Shown piece by piece: positions 16,502 through 25,967 of a DNA stretch of 64,000 nt. Each line of letters begins with the position of its first letter. The stretch's first letter is position 1. Source of the DNA: Mesonia oceanica (GTDB taxonomy: Bacteria; Bacteroidota; Bacteroidia; Flavobacteriales; Flavobacteriaceae); assembly GCF_902499555.1 (NCBI RefSeq), contig NZ_CABVMM010000008.1, positions 62,001 through 126,000 of the forward strand, written 5' to 3'. The translations under genes were made by a program, and so were the position numbers. Under the pieces are notes generated by a model that saw only the letters and a list, made by a program, of their open reading frames with translations, was not told where the DNA came from and ran no database searches.

Positions 16502-16774
16502 ATGAAAAGTAAATTTTTAATTCCGTTGTTAGCGGTAATTTTTACTACCGCGATGTCCTTTACTACAGCAAGAACGGCTGTAGATCCAAATAATGACTAT
16601 GTATTTAGGAATGGAAACTGGCAGATGATACCTGAAATTACGTGTACTACAGGAGCAAGCGAATGTAAAATCACGGTTAATCCTGATGGTACGGATTATA
16701 CAGTGTATGATTCTCAAAGTTTAGGAGATGCTAAACCGGGTACCGGTGATTCTGAAGGAGAGGTTGAATTGTAA
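16502..16774 (+). CDS. DUF6520-like small secreted protein (90 aa)
   Basis: The 90-residue protein starts MKSKFLIPLLAVIFTTAMSF, a signal peptide of the style seen in DUF6520 proteins, followed by TTAR and the family-like segment NGNWQMIPEITCTTG. It has two cysteines, in TCTTGASEC. DUF6520 members are small exported proteins of Bacteroidota, often next to MauE/DoxX genes as here. Function unknown. It is closed by a strong terminator. Confidence 0.75.
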   Translation: MKSKFLIPLLAVIFTTAMSFTTARTAVDPNNDYVFRNGNWQMIPEITCTTGASECKITVNPDGTDYTVYDSQSLGDAKPGTGDSEGEVEL

Positions 16775-16796
16775 TCAATCACTTCATCCTGAAAAT

Positions 16797-16830
16797 AGCC
16801 TCGGGCTTCTATTCCGAGGCTTTATTTTAA
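16797..16830. terminator. Bidirectional terminator
   Basis: AGCCTCGG (16797-16804) pairs with CCGAGGCT (16814-16821), with A-rich sequence before and TTTATTTT after it. It serves the DUF6520 gene and the convergent M16 peptidase gene. Confidence 0.85.
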
Positions 16831-16847
16831 TCAAAAAATCATTTTTA

Positions 16848-19697
16848 TTACTTCACAACTGAGTTTTTAGAAGGGATCAAAAATTCATATTGATTTTTAG
16901 GCTTAAAAACTTCTTTTGCAAGTGCCACGATGTCTTTTAAAGTTGTTTCAGCGATTACCCTATCAATATCTGTTTTAGATATCCAGGGGATCTGGTATCT
17001 ATAATATTCAAATAATCGTTGTTCCTGTCTATATAGGCTTGAAGAATTAATGTTCTTAACATTGGCTTTGGCATTTTCAAAGTGATTACTACTAATCTTC
17101 CCTGTTTGTATGTCTTTTATAATTTTATCGATATCATCTTGAATAGCGGTACTTTCAAATGGTTCACATTCTATTCGCAAATAAGTCATAAAACGGGATA
17201 AACTAATGTTGTAATCTGTATTGGCGTGTGGGGAATATATGCCATATCCTTTTTTATACCTAAGATCTAGAAATAACATCTGATCCAAAATCTTGCCCAA
17301 TACTTCCAGCTGTAACTTCTTTTTCCAAGTAAAAACTTCGGGCTTGGGACTTAGAAAATATAATTCATAATTATCACTTTGCATTGGATAACCTAGGTTT
17401 AGTTTTTTGTAAAGAGGGCCACCAATTAATAATGAAGGTGCACTAATTTTTCTCTTTTTCAATATCTCCTCCTTATTATTCGGAAGGTTTCCTAAGTATT
17501 TCTGTATATCGGGCAATAGCTTCTCTATAGAATAATTTCCGTATAGGATAAAAGTAAAATCTTCGGTATTGCCAAAGATTTTTTGATAGGAAGTATAGGT
17601 TTTCTTCAAATCTATGGTGGATAATCCTTGGTATTGAAAAGTTCCCATATTTATAAAACTACTATCCTTTAAAATGGTTTTAATTTTATTCTTCATATCT
17701 ATATTACCTAATCCATAAGGAGGATTACTGTATTCTTTTCGTTTCCATTCTTTCCAATCTTCAAATGCCAACTTATTTTTTCTCGGTTGGGTGGTATAGA
17801 GGTAAACCATCTGTAAAAGATTATTAAAGGAATGAAGCTTAGCATATCCCGTAAAGCCTGACTCCCCATAGTTAATGTAGGAATGAAGATTGATGGCATC
17901 TTCCGACTGGGAAAGATATCGGTTTACCTGAAACTTATCAAAGCTGCCCACTCCCGAATTTTCAATAATAAACGGAGCGTTAATGACCGAATGATAATCT
18001 TCCTTTGGAAAATTGGCCGCTCCGTAAGGTACAAATCCGTGTAGCGTAATATTGGGATTTTGTACCGGAGCAATACTACTGTCCTGTAAAAAGATAATTT
18101 TCACACCATTTTCCAGCGTTAACTCTTTTGTTCCCATTTTAGTAGAAGAATACACCAACTTTTTATTGGAGATATTTTTATCAAGATGACTACCATCCAT
18201 CAAATGTTCAGGGATTTTTGGGGGGTTATAGGGGGCAATCTCGCTTGTCCAGAATTGTTTAATCCACGAGCGTACTTCTTTTTCTTTAAGCTTAAATGCC
18301 TTTTGATTTGTACGAGCAATAATTCCAATATCTTCCGGCATTTCCCGAATCAACTCTTCCAAGTAGCTATTGAATTCTGATCGCGATAAATGCTGCCACC
18401 ATTCATTGAGCTTCTCTATTTTATCATCAGGCAATACTTCTCCATAAACATCATACTTTATAATTTCTTCCACCCAATACCTCGTATGCTTAGCTTTATT
18501 CTTGTGTATATCATTTTTTTCAGTTTTCCATTCTTTTTCCGTAACACCATATTTTTTTAATTGATGTACCAATTCAAAAAAACGTTGCAGGGCTAATTGT
18601 TCATAGCCTGGTGTTACGGATATCTGACTCGTTAGAAAAAACGGGTTTTCTTTATACTTCATCCAAAAATTAAACTTGGGGCAATAGATGGATTGCTCTT
18701 CTTTAAATCGCTTATTGAGGATAGCGCTTATGGTTTCGAAAAGTATTCTCCTCTTCAGCCCTTTTAAATTCTGGATTTCTTTATACATAAGGGAATCCCG
18801 ATAATCAAGATGAATTTCGACTTCCTGAGATAATTCTTCTTCCGGTTGACTGGATGGTCTTTCCACTTTATAGAATTGTGGTTCCTGTTCGTAATAAAGG
18901 ACATCACAATTTATTTTACGAATTGGTGTTGAAGGCTTAGGAAGGTCTGAAAAGAGCTGATGGATTTCTTTTTTTATTAATTCTAAATTCGGGATATCTC
19001 CAATCACGCTTACCGCTGCTAAATCCGGACGATACCATTTTTTATAAAATTGCCTAACTACTTGTGGTGGAAAATTTGCGTTATCTTCCAAAAAAAATTC
19101 TTGTGATTTTTTACAGGAATTACGTTTTGCATCGATTTGGCTCTTTACGATGCGATTGCTAAGGTCATTCCCGGCACGATGTAAAAATTCCTGCCGTAAT
19201 GTTGTTCGTTCTATGTTTATATCTTCCGTAGTTAACAATAATCCATTTAGAATATCTTTAAACCAAAGTAGGCCATTATGCAATGCTCGTTGGCTCTCAC
19301 TTGGGATACTTATGGTATAATGTGTAAAATGGTAAGCGGTCCCCGCCATAGCATCGTTTTTCTTGATGCCTAAGCCTGCTAGTTTTTTATTATCCCTGAG
19401 GCCTTCAGGAAAATGAACACTAGACCTGAAAGCCAAATGTTCAACCGCGTGTGAAATATCCTGTTGGTCAGAAGCTTCTTCATTAAAGCCGACACGTAGC
19501 CATAGGTTTAAAGAAATAGTACTCGTTCCTCTAATGGGTTTTAGGTAATAGTTTAAGCCATTAGTCAATTGATTGCTGTAAACCGCAGACGTAAGCGTAG
19601 AATCTTCTTTTTTTAAATTTTCCGGCTCCCGTGCATTAAGGTTGTTTGCCCCTGCCAGTAAGATATAAACTAGTAGGTAATATAAATAGTTCATCAT
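16848..19697 (-). CDS. M16 (insulinase/pitrilysin) family zinc peptidase
   Basis: The 949-residue protein has a signal peptide (about 1-22) and is therefore periplasmic. The M16 zinc motif HxxEH is complete as HAVEH at residues 83-87, in an N-terminal half typical of the family. The C-terminal half (from about residue 520) is a second, inactive-type M16 domain without the motif, giving the usual two-half clamshell length. It is the third gene of a leftward operon behind SusC and SusD and starts 9 bp after susD. The job is probably to cleave oligopeptides imported by the SusCD pair. Confidence 0.9.
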   Translation of the reverse strand: MMNYLYYLLVYILLAGANNLNAREPENLKKEDSTLTSAVYSNQLTNGLNYYLKPIRGTSTISLNLWLRVGFNEEASDQQDISHAVEHLAFRSSVHFPEGLRDNKKLAGLGIKKNDAMAGTAYHFTHYTISIPSESQRALHNGLLWFKDILNGLLLTTEDINIERTTLRQEFLHRAGNDLSNRIVKSQIDAKRNSCKKSQEFFLEDNANFPPQVVRQFYKKWYRPDLAAVSVIGDIPNLELIKKEIHQLFSDLPKPSTPIRKINCDVLYYEQEPQFYKVERPSSQPEEELSQEVEIHLDYRDSLMYKEIQNLKGLKRRILFETISAILNKRFKEEQSIYCPKFNFWMKYKENPFFLTSQISVTPGYEQLALQRFFELVHQLKKYGVTEKEWKTEKNDIHKNKAKHTRYWVEEIIKYDVYGEVLPDDKIEKLNEWWQHLSRSEFNSYLEELIREMPEDIGIIARTNQKAFKLKEKEVRSWIKQFWTSEIAPYNPPKIPEHLMDGSHLDKNISNKKLVYSSTKMGTKELTLENGVKIIFLQDSSIAPVQNPNITLHGFVPYGAANFPKEDYHSVINAPFIIENSGVGSFDKFQVNRYLSQSEDAINLHSYINYGESGFTGYAKLHSFNNLLQMVYLYTTQPRKNKLAFEDWKEWKRKEYSNPPYGLGNIDMKNKIKTILKDSSFINMGTFQYQGLSTIDLKKTYTSYQKIFGNTEDFTFILYGNYSIEKLLPDIQKYLGNLPNNKEEILKKRKISAPSLLIGGPLYKKLNLGYPMQSDNYELYFLSPKPEVFTWKKKLQLEVLGKILDQMLFLDLRYKKGYGIYSPHANTDYNISLSRFMTYLRIECEPFESTAIQDDIDKIIKDIQTGKISSNHFENAKANVKNINSSSLYRQEQRLFEYYRYQIPWISKTDIDRVIAETTLKDIVALAKEVFKPKNQYEFLIPSKNSVVK

Positions 19698-19706
19698 TTG
19701 TGAGTT

Positions 19707-21095
19707 TTAATATCCCGGGTTTTGCCCCAGATTAGGATTTTTGATTCGTTCTTGTTCAGGAATGGGAAATCGTATATCGGTAGATTCCCAATTAGCATTA
19801 TTAGCTCCCAGTATCGTAGAAGCTTTGTTGAAGCGGATAAGATCAAACCAACGATGTCCCCATTCCGTAAAAAGTTCACGCTGTCGCTCTTCCATTAAAA
19901 GATCGATAAGCTCTTCTTCTGTAATATTGGAGTTACTATTTATTAAATCGATACTGGCTCTTGAGCGGATATGGTTGATATCAGCAATCGCCCCGGAAAT
20001 GTTTTGACTTTTAACGTGGGCTTCTGCACGGATAAAATATTGTTCAGCCAATCGTAGTACCATCGAATATTCGGTGATGTTATTTGAACTATTGGAATCT
20101 TTATATTTAAAAGGATAGTAAGCTTCCCGTTCCTCATCATATCCTATCCAGTGAATATAGCGAAGGTCATTTGTTGTAAAGTTTTCAGGAACATTATCGG
20201 TAAGAGTAAATACCGGAAAACTGGAAATAAACAGGTAGCCTTCATTGGTGTTTGATGTTGCAGAACCTCGTCCGGCAGGGGATAGTTGCCAAATTGCTTC
20301 TGTACTATTTTTAAGAAATACTGCATCTAAATCTGAAAGTAGGGAGTAAATTTCCGATTGGTTAATCACCTGAGTACTGTAATACTCAGCTTGTTCCCAA
20401 TTTTCTAAATAGATGTGTACTCTTGCCAGGAATGCCATTGCTACATATTTATTCACATAAATGCGCTCGCCATCCCGGTATTCTTCCGGTAAAACTTCCA
20501 CAGCCAACTGTAAATCAAGTAATACCTGATCATAAATATCAGCTATCGGCTCGCGTGTTAATCTGGCATTTTTACGATAATCAGTAGTGAGTGCCAAAGG
20601 AACTTCCCCATATAGGTTCACCAAATAGAAATATGTAAAAGCACGAATAAACCTTGCTTCCCCTTCAATCCTCTCTTGAAGGCTTGCTGTGATTTGGGTT
20701 GAACTTTCCATTCCTTCCAGTAAAGCATTTACTTGGTAAATAATTTTATAGGCACTGTTCCAAAGGCTTAGGTTGGGAGGATTATTGGGAAGGATTTCAT
20801 TTTCTTCAAATTCTAAATATTCCAGATCGCTTTGATCATACGCTGTAATTTGGTGAGCACTTAATCCCGCTAATGCAGTTACACTGCTAGCCCCGCCGTT
20901 ACTGAAATTACCAATTCTAAAGAGTTCGTTATAAATTCCCTGCAAGGCGCTTTCTGCCATTTCATCATTATTAAAAACCTGTTGGTTAACCAGTTTATGA
21001 GCAGGAGGATCGACTTCTACAAAGTCTTCACAGGCATAGAGCAGAATGCAAAGACTAAAAATCATTGGACGAGCAAAAATTTTATTGAGGTTCAT
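19707..21095 (-). CDS. SusD/RagB-like surface lipoprotein
   Basis: The protein is 462 residues from the ATG for MNLNKIF (10 bp after the SusC stop); the frame is open to 21128. The lipobox ends LLYAC. The N-terminal SusD signature follows (VDPPAHKLVNQQVFNNDEMAESALQ, in two parts), with TPR-like helices in the middle and the conserved C-terminal part EERQRELFTEWGHRWFDLIRF before a proline-rich end. SusD proteins form the lid of the SusC pore. With the M16 peptidase in the operon, a peptide rather than glycan substrate is likely. Confidence 0.93.
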   Translation of the reverse strand: MNLNKIFARPMIFSLCILLYACEDFVEVDPPAHKLVNQQVFNNDEMAESALQGIYNELFRIGNFSNGGASSVTALAGLSAHQITAYDQSDLEYLEFEENEILPNNPPNLSLWNSAYKIIYQVNALLEGMESSTQITASLQERIEGEARFIRAFTYFYLVNLYGEVPLALTTDYRKNARLTREPIADIYDQVLLDLQLAVEVLPEEYRDGERIYVNKYVAMAFLARVHIYLENWEQAEYYSTQVINQSEIYSLLSDLDAVFLKNSTEAIWQLSPAGRGSATSNTNEGYLFISSFPVFTLTDNVPENFTTNDLRYIHWIGYDEEREAYYPFKYKDSNSSNNITEYSMVLRLAEQYFIRAEAHVKSQNISGAIADINHIRSRASIDLINSNSNITEEELIDLLMEERQRELFTEWGHRWFDLIRFNKASTILGANNANWESTDIRFPIPEQERIKNPNLGQNPGY

Positions 21096-21105
21096 AATGT
21101 TAATT

Positions 21106-24099
21106 TTAAAAGTTAAGTTGAATACCAAGGCTGTATGTTCTTAGATCGGAAAAACTGGCACCCGTGCCGTTGGTTACTTCAGGATCCATCCCTTGGTAAT
21201 CGGTAAAAGTGAAGAGGTTTTGGCCGGTGAGAAATAGTTTGGCACCGCGCATTCCTATTTTTTGTAATGGAGCGCTGGGAAGATTATAGTTTAGAGCAAG
21301 TGTCTTTAAACGTAAAAAAGAAGCATCGGTATAGCCCAAAGACGAAGCACTGGCATAATTATAAGCTCTTCTGGATTCAGAGGAATTAGAAATGCTTTGA
21401 TAGGTACTATTATCGGTTAAGGCTTCTGCCACTACCGCACGCGAGTTCCCCAAAGATCCTGTATTAAATAAGGTTAACCTGCCTTCTTGTTTAACGAATT
21501 GCCATAAGAACTGAAGGGAGAAATTTTTATAGGTAAATTGGTTTTGAATGCCCCCATAATATTGACGGTTTTGGTTTTGTACCACTACCTGATCTTCATA
21601 GTCAAATCGACCATCGCCGTTTATATCGGCAACCTCATAGAAACCCGTTTCGGGATTAATACCTTCATATTGATAGAGTAGGGCAATATTGAGAGGTTCT
21701 CCAATACGATACGTATTGGCGTAGGGCGATTCTTCCAGATTGGGATAACTGACCAATTCATTTTCGGGGAAAGTTAGATTAACCGAAGTTCGCCAGCTGA
21801 AATCTTTTTTCTGAAAATTAAGGCTGGTAAATTCCAGTTCCCATCCGCGGTTTTCTACCGTGGCCGGAAGGTTGGCCTGTACGCTGTTAAAACCGGTTAC
21901 CCCTGGCAAGGGCAAACCCACCAGTTGGTTGGAAGAACGGTTACGGTACCAACTGATATTTAAATTTAATCTTTCTTTTAAAAAACCTAATTGAAGCGCG
22001 GCTTCCAATTTCTTATTAATTTCCCACGAATAATCAGGATTGGCCAAGGCTACAGGATAGAGTCCTCCCGCTCCCGGAGTAGCTTCGTAAGCATCCAGAT
22101 AACCATAGTCACCAATTTGATCGTTTCCTGTACTTCCATAACTGGCCCTGAGTTTCCCAAAGGATAGAAAATCAAGATGATCCATAAACCCTTCTTCAGT
22201 AAATATCCAGGCTGCACCTATTGCTCCAAAATTGGCAAAGCGTTTTCCCGGCCCAAAGCGTGAAGAACCATCTCTTCTGCCGGTAAGGTTAAGCAGGTAT
22301 TTATGATCCCAGTTAAGGCCTATACGCGCAAATAGGGCATTGTATTTATAGGTAGTAGACTGTCTTCTACCATCGCTCAGACTTTCTGCGGCTGCAATAT
22401 TACCAATTAAGGATTCTGATACGTAACCTGTTGCGGTAAACTCAGTAATGCGGCTTTGGTTTTTCTGAAAGGTGCTACCAATAAGGCTTTCTATTTGAAG
22501 CTTATTTAGTTGTGTCGTATATTCAAGTTGTGGTTCTACAATCCAAGAATTGCGTTTTTGCAAAAGATGGATAGATTGTGCTTCCAAAAATTCCGAGTAC
22601 AGCGGATTGTAAGAGCGTTTGGGAATTTTAAATATTTCTTCGCTGTTATAATTAGTATACCCTAAATTGGTTTTTAGGCGAAGCCCTTTCAATAATTCAT
22701 AGGATAGGGATAAGTTGCTAATTAAATTGGAAGCCTCAATCTTACTGGTATTAAAGTAGCCGTTGAAGGGATTATCTATTCCTGTTTCTATCCACTCTTC
22801 CCAATGAAGGCTTCCGTCTTCGTTAAAAATAGCCGGGGCATTGGGCGCTAAACTGAAGATGCTGGAAACAAGGCTTCGGTTACCAACAATTTTATTGTTA
22901 TCCAAACCGGAATTAATCGCAGTTTGTAACTTGAATTTTTGATCTTTTGAATGATGGCTTACACTAAGCCCTCCGGTAGCTTTTTGGTAGTTAGCATCTC
23001 CCGGATATACGGTTCCCTGTTCTTGAAACCCTCCATTTAAGCGATAGCGCGTAGTTTGGTTTCCTCCGGTGACGGTAAGATTAAGATTGGTAACTGCTGC
23101 ATTACCTCCTAAAATTTCTTCCTGCCAATCGGTATCCCGCTCCTGATCCCATACTAAAAGATCGTAAGCGTTAAACTGGGTAGGTTCTGTACCATCATTT
23201 TCAAAAGCCCGTCTCCTAATTTGAAGGTATTGTTCGGTATGTAATAAATCAATTCGGTTAGGTACTTCAGAAAATCCAGAATAAACTTGTACCTGAACTT
23301 CTGTCTTTTCAGATTGTCCTTGTTTGGTGGTTATAAGAATGACGCCGTTGGCTCCTCTAGAACCGTAGATAGCCGTGGCATCGGCATCTTTTAAGACTTC
23401 TATACTTTCTATATTAGAAACATTTAAGGTGCTTAAGGGGTCTATGCCTGTAAAGCTGAGGTTACTATTGCTCTCTAGGGGCGAAGAATTAAGGGGCATT
23501 CCGTCAATAATATACAAGGGGTAATTCCCTTCTGCCCGTAAACTGTTTTGTCCGCGAATACGAATGGTAGGGGCGGAACCCGGCAGATCATTACCCGGAC
23601 TAATTTCTACTCCGGCCATACGTCCTTGCAATGTTTGCAACGGGCTTACCAAAGGTTGTAGTTCGATCTCCTCGGCAGTAACTTTGGCAATATTCCCGGT
23701 ACGTTCTCGCTCGGTGGTATTATAATAGCCGGCATTGATCACGACTTCAGAAAGCGCATCGGCGTTTTGTTGCAATTGTACATCGCCTTTAAAATTTTGG
23801 GTCACGACCAGTATTTTGGTGGTATAGCCGATAAAAGAGTAGGAGAGGGTATCGCCTATACTGGCGTTAATACCGTATTCTCCTTCTAAATTGGTCATCG
23901 CTCCCTGGTGGCTGCCTTTAATAAGAATATTTACACCGGGCAAGGGGAGGCCTTGGTGATCGCTTACCGTCCCGGTGATGAGCTGCTGAACTTTATTTTC
24001 TTTTGTTTCGGTACGGGCTTGTACCTGTATGAGCCCTAAAAAACAGGACAATAGGAATAGGGGCACTACCCAAGGGCAGCGCTTGTTATTATTTTTCAT
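21106..24099 (-). CDS. SusC/RagA-like TonB-dependent transporter
   Basis: This 997-residue protein has a signal peptide (about 1-29), a carboxypeptidase-D regulatory-like domain (about 38-120, GTVSDHQGLPLPGVNILIKG), and the SusC plug with LQGRMAGVEIS and the marker IRIRGQNSLRA-YPLYIIDGMP. A long beta barrel follows, ending LGIQLNF. It is the first gene of the operon susC-susD-M16 peptidase. The composition is more GC-rich than the peptide operons next to it. Substrate unknown; the peptidase argues for oligopeptides. Confidence 0.95.
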   Translation of the reverse strand: MKNNNKRCPWVVPLFLLSCFLGLIQVQARTETKENKVQQLITGTVSDHQGLPLPGVNILIKGSHQGAMTNLEGEYGINASIGDTLSYSFIGYTTKILVVTQNFKGDVQLQQNADALSEVVINAGYYNTTERERTGNIAKVTAEEIELQPLVSPLQTLQGRMAGVEISPGNDLPGSAPTIRIRGQNSLRAEGNYPLYIIDGMPLNSSPLESNSNLSFTGIDPLSTLNVSNIESIEVLKDADATAIYGSRGANGVILITTKQGQSEKTEVQVQVYSGFSEVPNRIDLLHTEQYLQIRRRAFENDGTEPTQFNAYDLLVWDQERDTDWQEEILGGNAAVTNLNLTVTGGNQTTRYRLNGGFQEQGTVYPGDANYQKATGGLSVSHHSKDQKFKLQTAINSGLDNNKIVGNRSLVSSIFSLAPNAPAIFNEDGSLHWEEWIETGIDNPFNGYFNTSKIEASNLISNLSLSYELLKGLRLKTNLGYTNYNSEEIFKIPKRSYNPLYSEFLEAQSIHLLQKRNSWIVEPQLEYTTQLNKLQIESLIGSTFQKNQSRITEFTATGYVSESLIGNIAAAESLSDGRRQSTTYKYNALFARIGLNWDHKYLLNLTGRRDGSSRFGPGKRFANFGAIGAAWIFTEEGFMDHLDFLSFGKLRASYGSTGNDQIGDYGYLDAYEATPGAGGLYPVALANPDYSWEINKKLEAALQLGFLKERLNLNISWYRNRSSNQLVGLPLPGVTGFNSVQANLPATVENRGWELEFTSLNFQKKDFSWRTSVNLTFPENELVSYPNLEESPYANTYRIGEPLNIALLYQYEGINPETGFYEVADINGDGRFDYEDQVVVQNQNRQYYGGIQNQFTYKNFSLQFLWQFVKQEGRLTLFNTGSLGNSRAVVAEALTDNSTYQSISNSSESRRAYNYASASSLGYTDASFLRLKTLALNYNLPSAPLQKIGMRGAKLFLTGQNLFTFTDYQGMDPEVTNGTGASFSDLRTYSLGIQLNF

Positions 24100-24273
24100 A
24101 ATTTTACTGTGGTTTGTGGTTACTTAATAGTTTAGCAAGCCATAGCCTTCCCTGCCGATCCTACTCTAGCGGGAAGGCTTCTTAGCTTGTAGCCTAGTTT
24201 AAGACTAATCCAAATGTGTGTGGTTTTGTTTATCCAATCTTATAGCGTTTATTTTTAAGGTTAATATTTCGTC

Positions 24274-24294
24274 ATTCCGGGCCTGACCCGGAAT
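24274..24294. repeat. REP-like palindrome
   Basis: ATTCCGGG (24274-24281) and CCCGGAAT (24287-24294) form a perfect 8-bp stem with a 5-base loop. This type of GTCATTCCGGG-like palindrome recurs between genes in many bacterial genomes. Only one copy is seen in this window. Confidence 0.5.
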
Positions 24295-24368
24295 CTCATC
24301 CTGATGGGCATCTTTTCAGCATTTTCTTCTCATTCCCCACTCTGGCTTCGATTCATTTTTCTTTTGAA

Positions 24369-24411
24369 AAATCACTCAGCCGCCGTGATAGTTGAGGTCA
24401 CTGAGTGATTT
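24369..24411. repeat. Inverted repeat, 11-bp arms
   Basis: AAATCACTCAG (24369-24379) pairs perfectly with CTGAGTGATTT (24401-24411) across a 21-base loop. No T run follows. It looks like an intergenic repeat unit. Confidence 0.5.
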
Positions 24412-24807
24412 CGTAGAAATCGTATCGAAGTGCCCGGTATTATAGCCGTTAGCTTTTCTCGCTTCGAACAGCGCAGCAGGCTAGCATCTATTTTCTAATT
24501 TCTAACTTCCCTTCATTGGCATTTTATTTTAATTAATATTCTACTCACTTAAATCGCACCCCATAGAATTCCCCCTTTTGGGGTTAGGGGGAAATTCCCA
24601 CCCCTCACCACAGCAAAACGTAGGGTTGGCCGTGGTTTCCCGGACTAGCCGAATGGCGTATCCTAATAATTTTTAATTAAAACTTTTCACGGTATTATAA
24701 CTGTGAAAAATTGCGATTCTAGTTTTAAATAGGAAGCTTGCTAAGAATTTAAGGAAAGAGTATCAACTTATTTTTTGTATAAAAATAGGTGTGGAACTCA
24801 ACTTTTT

Positions 24808-24925
24808 GTATAGGAGGCACTGGCGTGTACCCTTACCACAAATAAGTGAGCCCACACCCTTTTAAAGGCGTGAGCATCTGCACTTATCATCTCGTGGTAA
24901 TTTAAAAACGCCAGTTTTCCTATAC
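24808..24925. repeat. Nested interrupted palindrome (118 bp)
   Basis: Successive arms pair in order: GTATAGGA 24808-24815 with TCCTATAC 24918-24925; CTGGCGT 24820-24826 with ACGCCAG 24908-24914; TTACCAC 24833-24839 with GTGGTAA 24894-24900; ATAAGTG 24842-24848 with CACTTAT 24881-24887. A weaker inner stem lies near 24851-24874. The result is one long stem with bulges, as in folded recombination sites or structured RNAs. No match to a known element is recognised. Confidence 0.65.
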
Positions 24926-25063
24926 GAGATTCAAAGCGATGCTTCTAATATTTTATATTAAGAAGTAATCGCAAATATAACAATACGAACCAAATATAAT
25001 AAAATTTTATAAAGTAGACCAAGTGGCTTACTTATTTTTTGTGACCTTTTTGGAAATTGTGGT

Positions 25064-25345
25064 ATGGCAGAACTTTCACAAGAAAATATAATCCTTGCAA
25101 ATAAGATAGCGACTAGAATGAAAAATCTTCGCGAGCAGAAAACTGGTCCCAAAAAAATGGATTTTGTAAGAAAATATAATGTAGAAAAACAAACAATTAA
25201 TCGGTGGGAAAGTCATATAAAGCTAAATGAAAAGACAGGAGAAAAAAGGGGTAGGGGAATAACTATTTATTCAATAAAGGATTTCTGTAAACTAGTAGGA
25301 ATAACTCTTACAGAGTTCTTTGATGACGACTTATTTAGAGAGTAG
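25064..25345 (+). CDS. XRE-like helix-turn-helix protein
   Basis: The 93-residue protein has an N-terminal helical segment (ILANKIATRMKNLREQKTG), then a helix-turn-helix (KMDFVRKYNVEKQTINRWES, about residues 34-54), and ends with a short region containing SIKDFCKLVGITLTEFFDDD. This is the layout of small Cro/C1-type regulators of Bacteroidota. It is the first gene of the accessory island. The first copy of the AAACCGTAA promoter motif lies 20 bp after its stop codon, making it a candidate regulator of the island operons (inference). Confidence 0.75.
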   Translation: MAELSQENIILANKIATRMKNLREQKTGPKKMDFVRKYNVEKQTINRWESHIKLNEKTGEKRGRGITIYSIKDFCKLVGITLTEFFDDDLFRE

Positions 25346-25359
25346 TTAATTTCTTATTT

Positions 25360-25403
25360 TACGGGAAACCGTAAAGCGTGATGGAGGTTTTTGGGTAATT
25401 TTG
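25360..25403 (+). promoter_or_regulatory. Island promoter motif, copy A
   Basis: AAACCGTAA at 25366-25374 is embedded in a perfect TACGG-GAAA-CCGTA dyad. A perfect -7 box, TAATTTTG, lies at 25396-25403, 21 bp after the motif. It sits in front of the Trypco2 gene. Confidence 0.7.
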
Positions 25404-25554
25404 GGGTATGTTGAAATTGCAATTTTTTAAGAGTATTTAGTTACAACAAATACTTTTAAAATAATTAAAAATCGTTAGTCATTTCTAGAAGAAAAATAAA
25501 CGTACCGGTACTTTTATCCATATGTTAGCATTCATTGACAAAAATCAATTTTAA

Positions 25555-25938
25555 ATGGAATTAAAAGAATTTATTAAGACTACAATTACTCAAATCTCAC
25601 AAGGAATAATTGAAGCCCAGGAGGAAATAGATGGAACTGATATGATTGTAAATCCAGCTGGTTTAGCTACAAATTCTAATGGAGATAAGTATTTACGGAC
25701 AGATGGTTGGAGATATGTACAAAACATTGAAATTAATGTTGGAGTAACTGCAATAGAAAAAGAAGGTGAAAAAGCCGGGATTGGAATTGTTACTGGAATT
25801 TTATCTGGTGGCGCACAAGCAACATCTGATAATTCGAATCAAACTGTAAGTACAATAAAGTTTGATATTCCTGTAGCATTACCTTCAAGTCCGACACCTA
25901 AAGGACACAAATCAACACGGAAGGTATCTTTGAAATAA
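25555..25938 (+). CDS. Trypco2 (trypsin-co-occurring) domain protein
   Basis: This 127-residue protein matches the Trypco2 pattern throughout: an N-terminal helix ELKEFIKTTITQISQGIIEAQ, a strand region with IEINVGVTAIEKEGEKAG, a small-residue linker GIVTGILSGGAQA, and the closing KFDIPVALP. Trypco2 is described from computational surveys of bacterial conflict systems, where it accompanies effector proteases or nucleases. Here the next gene (30 bp later) encodes a PD-(D/E)XK-like protein, so the pair may be a sensor/adaptor plus nuclease. Confidence 0.8.
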   Translation: MELKEFIKTTITQISQGIIEAQEEIDGTDMIVNPAGLATNSNGDKYLRTDGWRYVQNIEINVGVTAIEKEGEKAGIGIVTGILSGGAQATSDNSNQTVSTIKFDIPVALPSSPTPKGHKSTRKVSLK

Positions 25939-25967
25939 AGTGTAAATAAATTTAAAAAAGTATTGAT

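Larger units (their letters stand above)
24100..25063. other. Repeat-rich 960-bp spacer
   Basis: There is no convincing gene here. The spacer holds the promoter side of the SusC operon, two REP-like inverted repeats (24274 and 24369), a CCCCC/GGGGG-type hairpin at about 24570-24595, two direct copies of TTTTTGTATA (about 24771 and 24804), and the nested palindrome at 24808-24925. It forms the left border of the AT-rich accessory island. Confidence 0.6.

Noticed and set aside
24274..24294. Palindrome as terminator of the SusC operon
   Set aside because: It lies upstream of susC, lacks a T run and resembles a dispersed REP unit.
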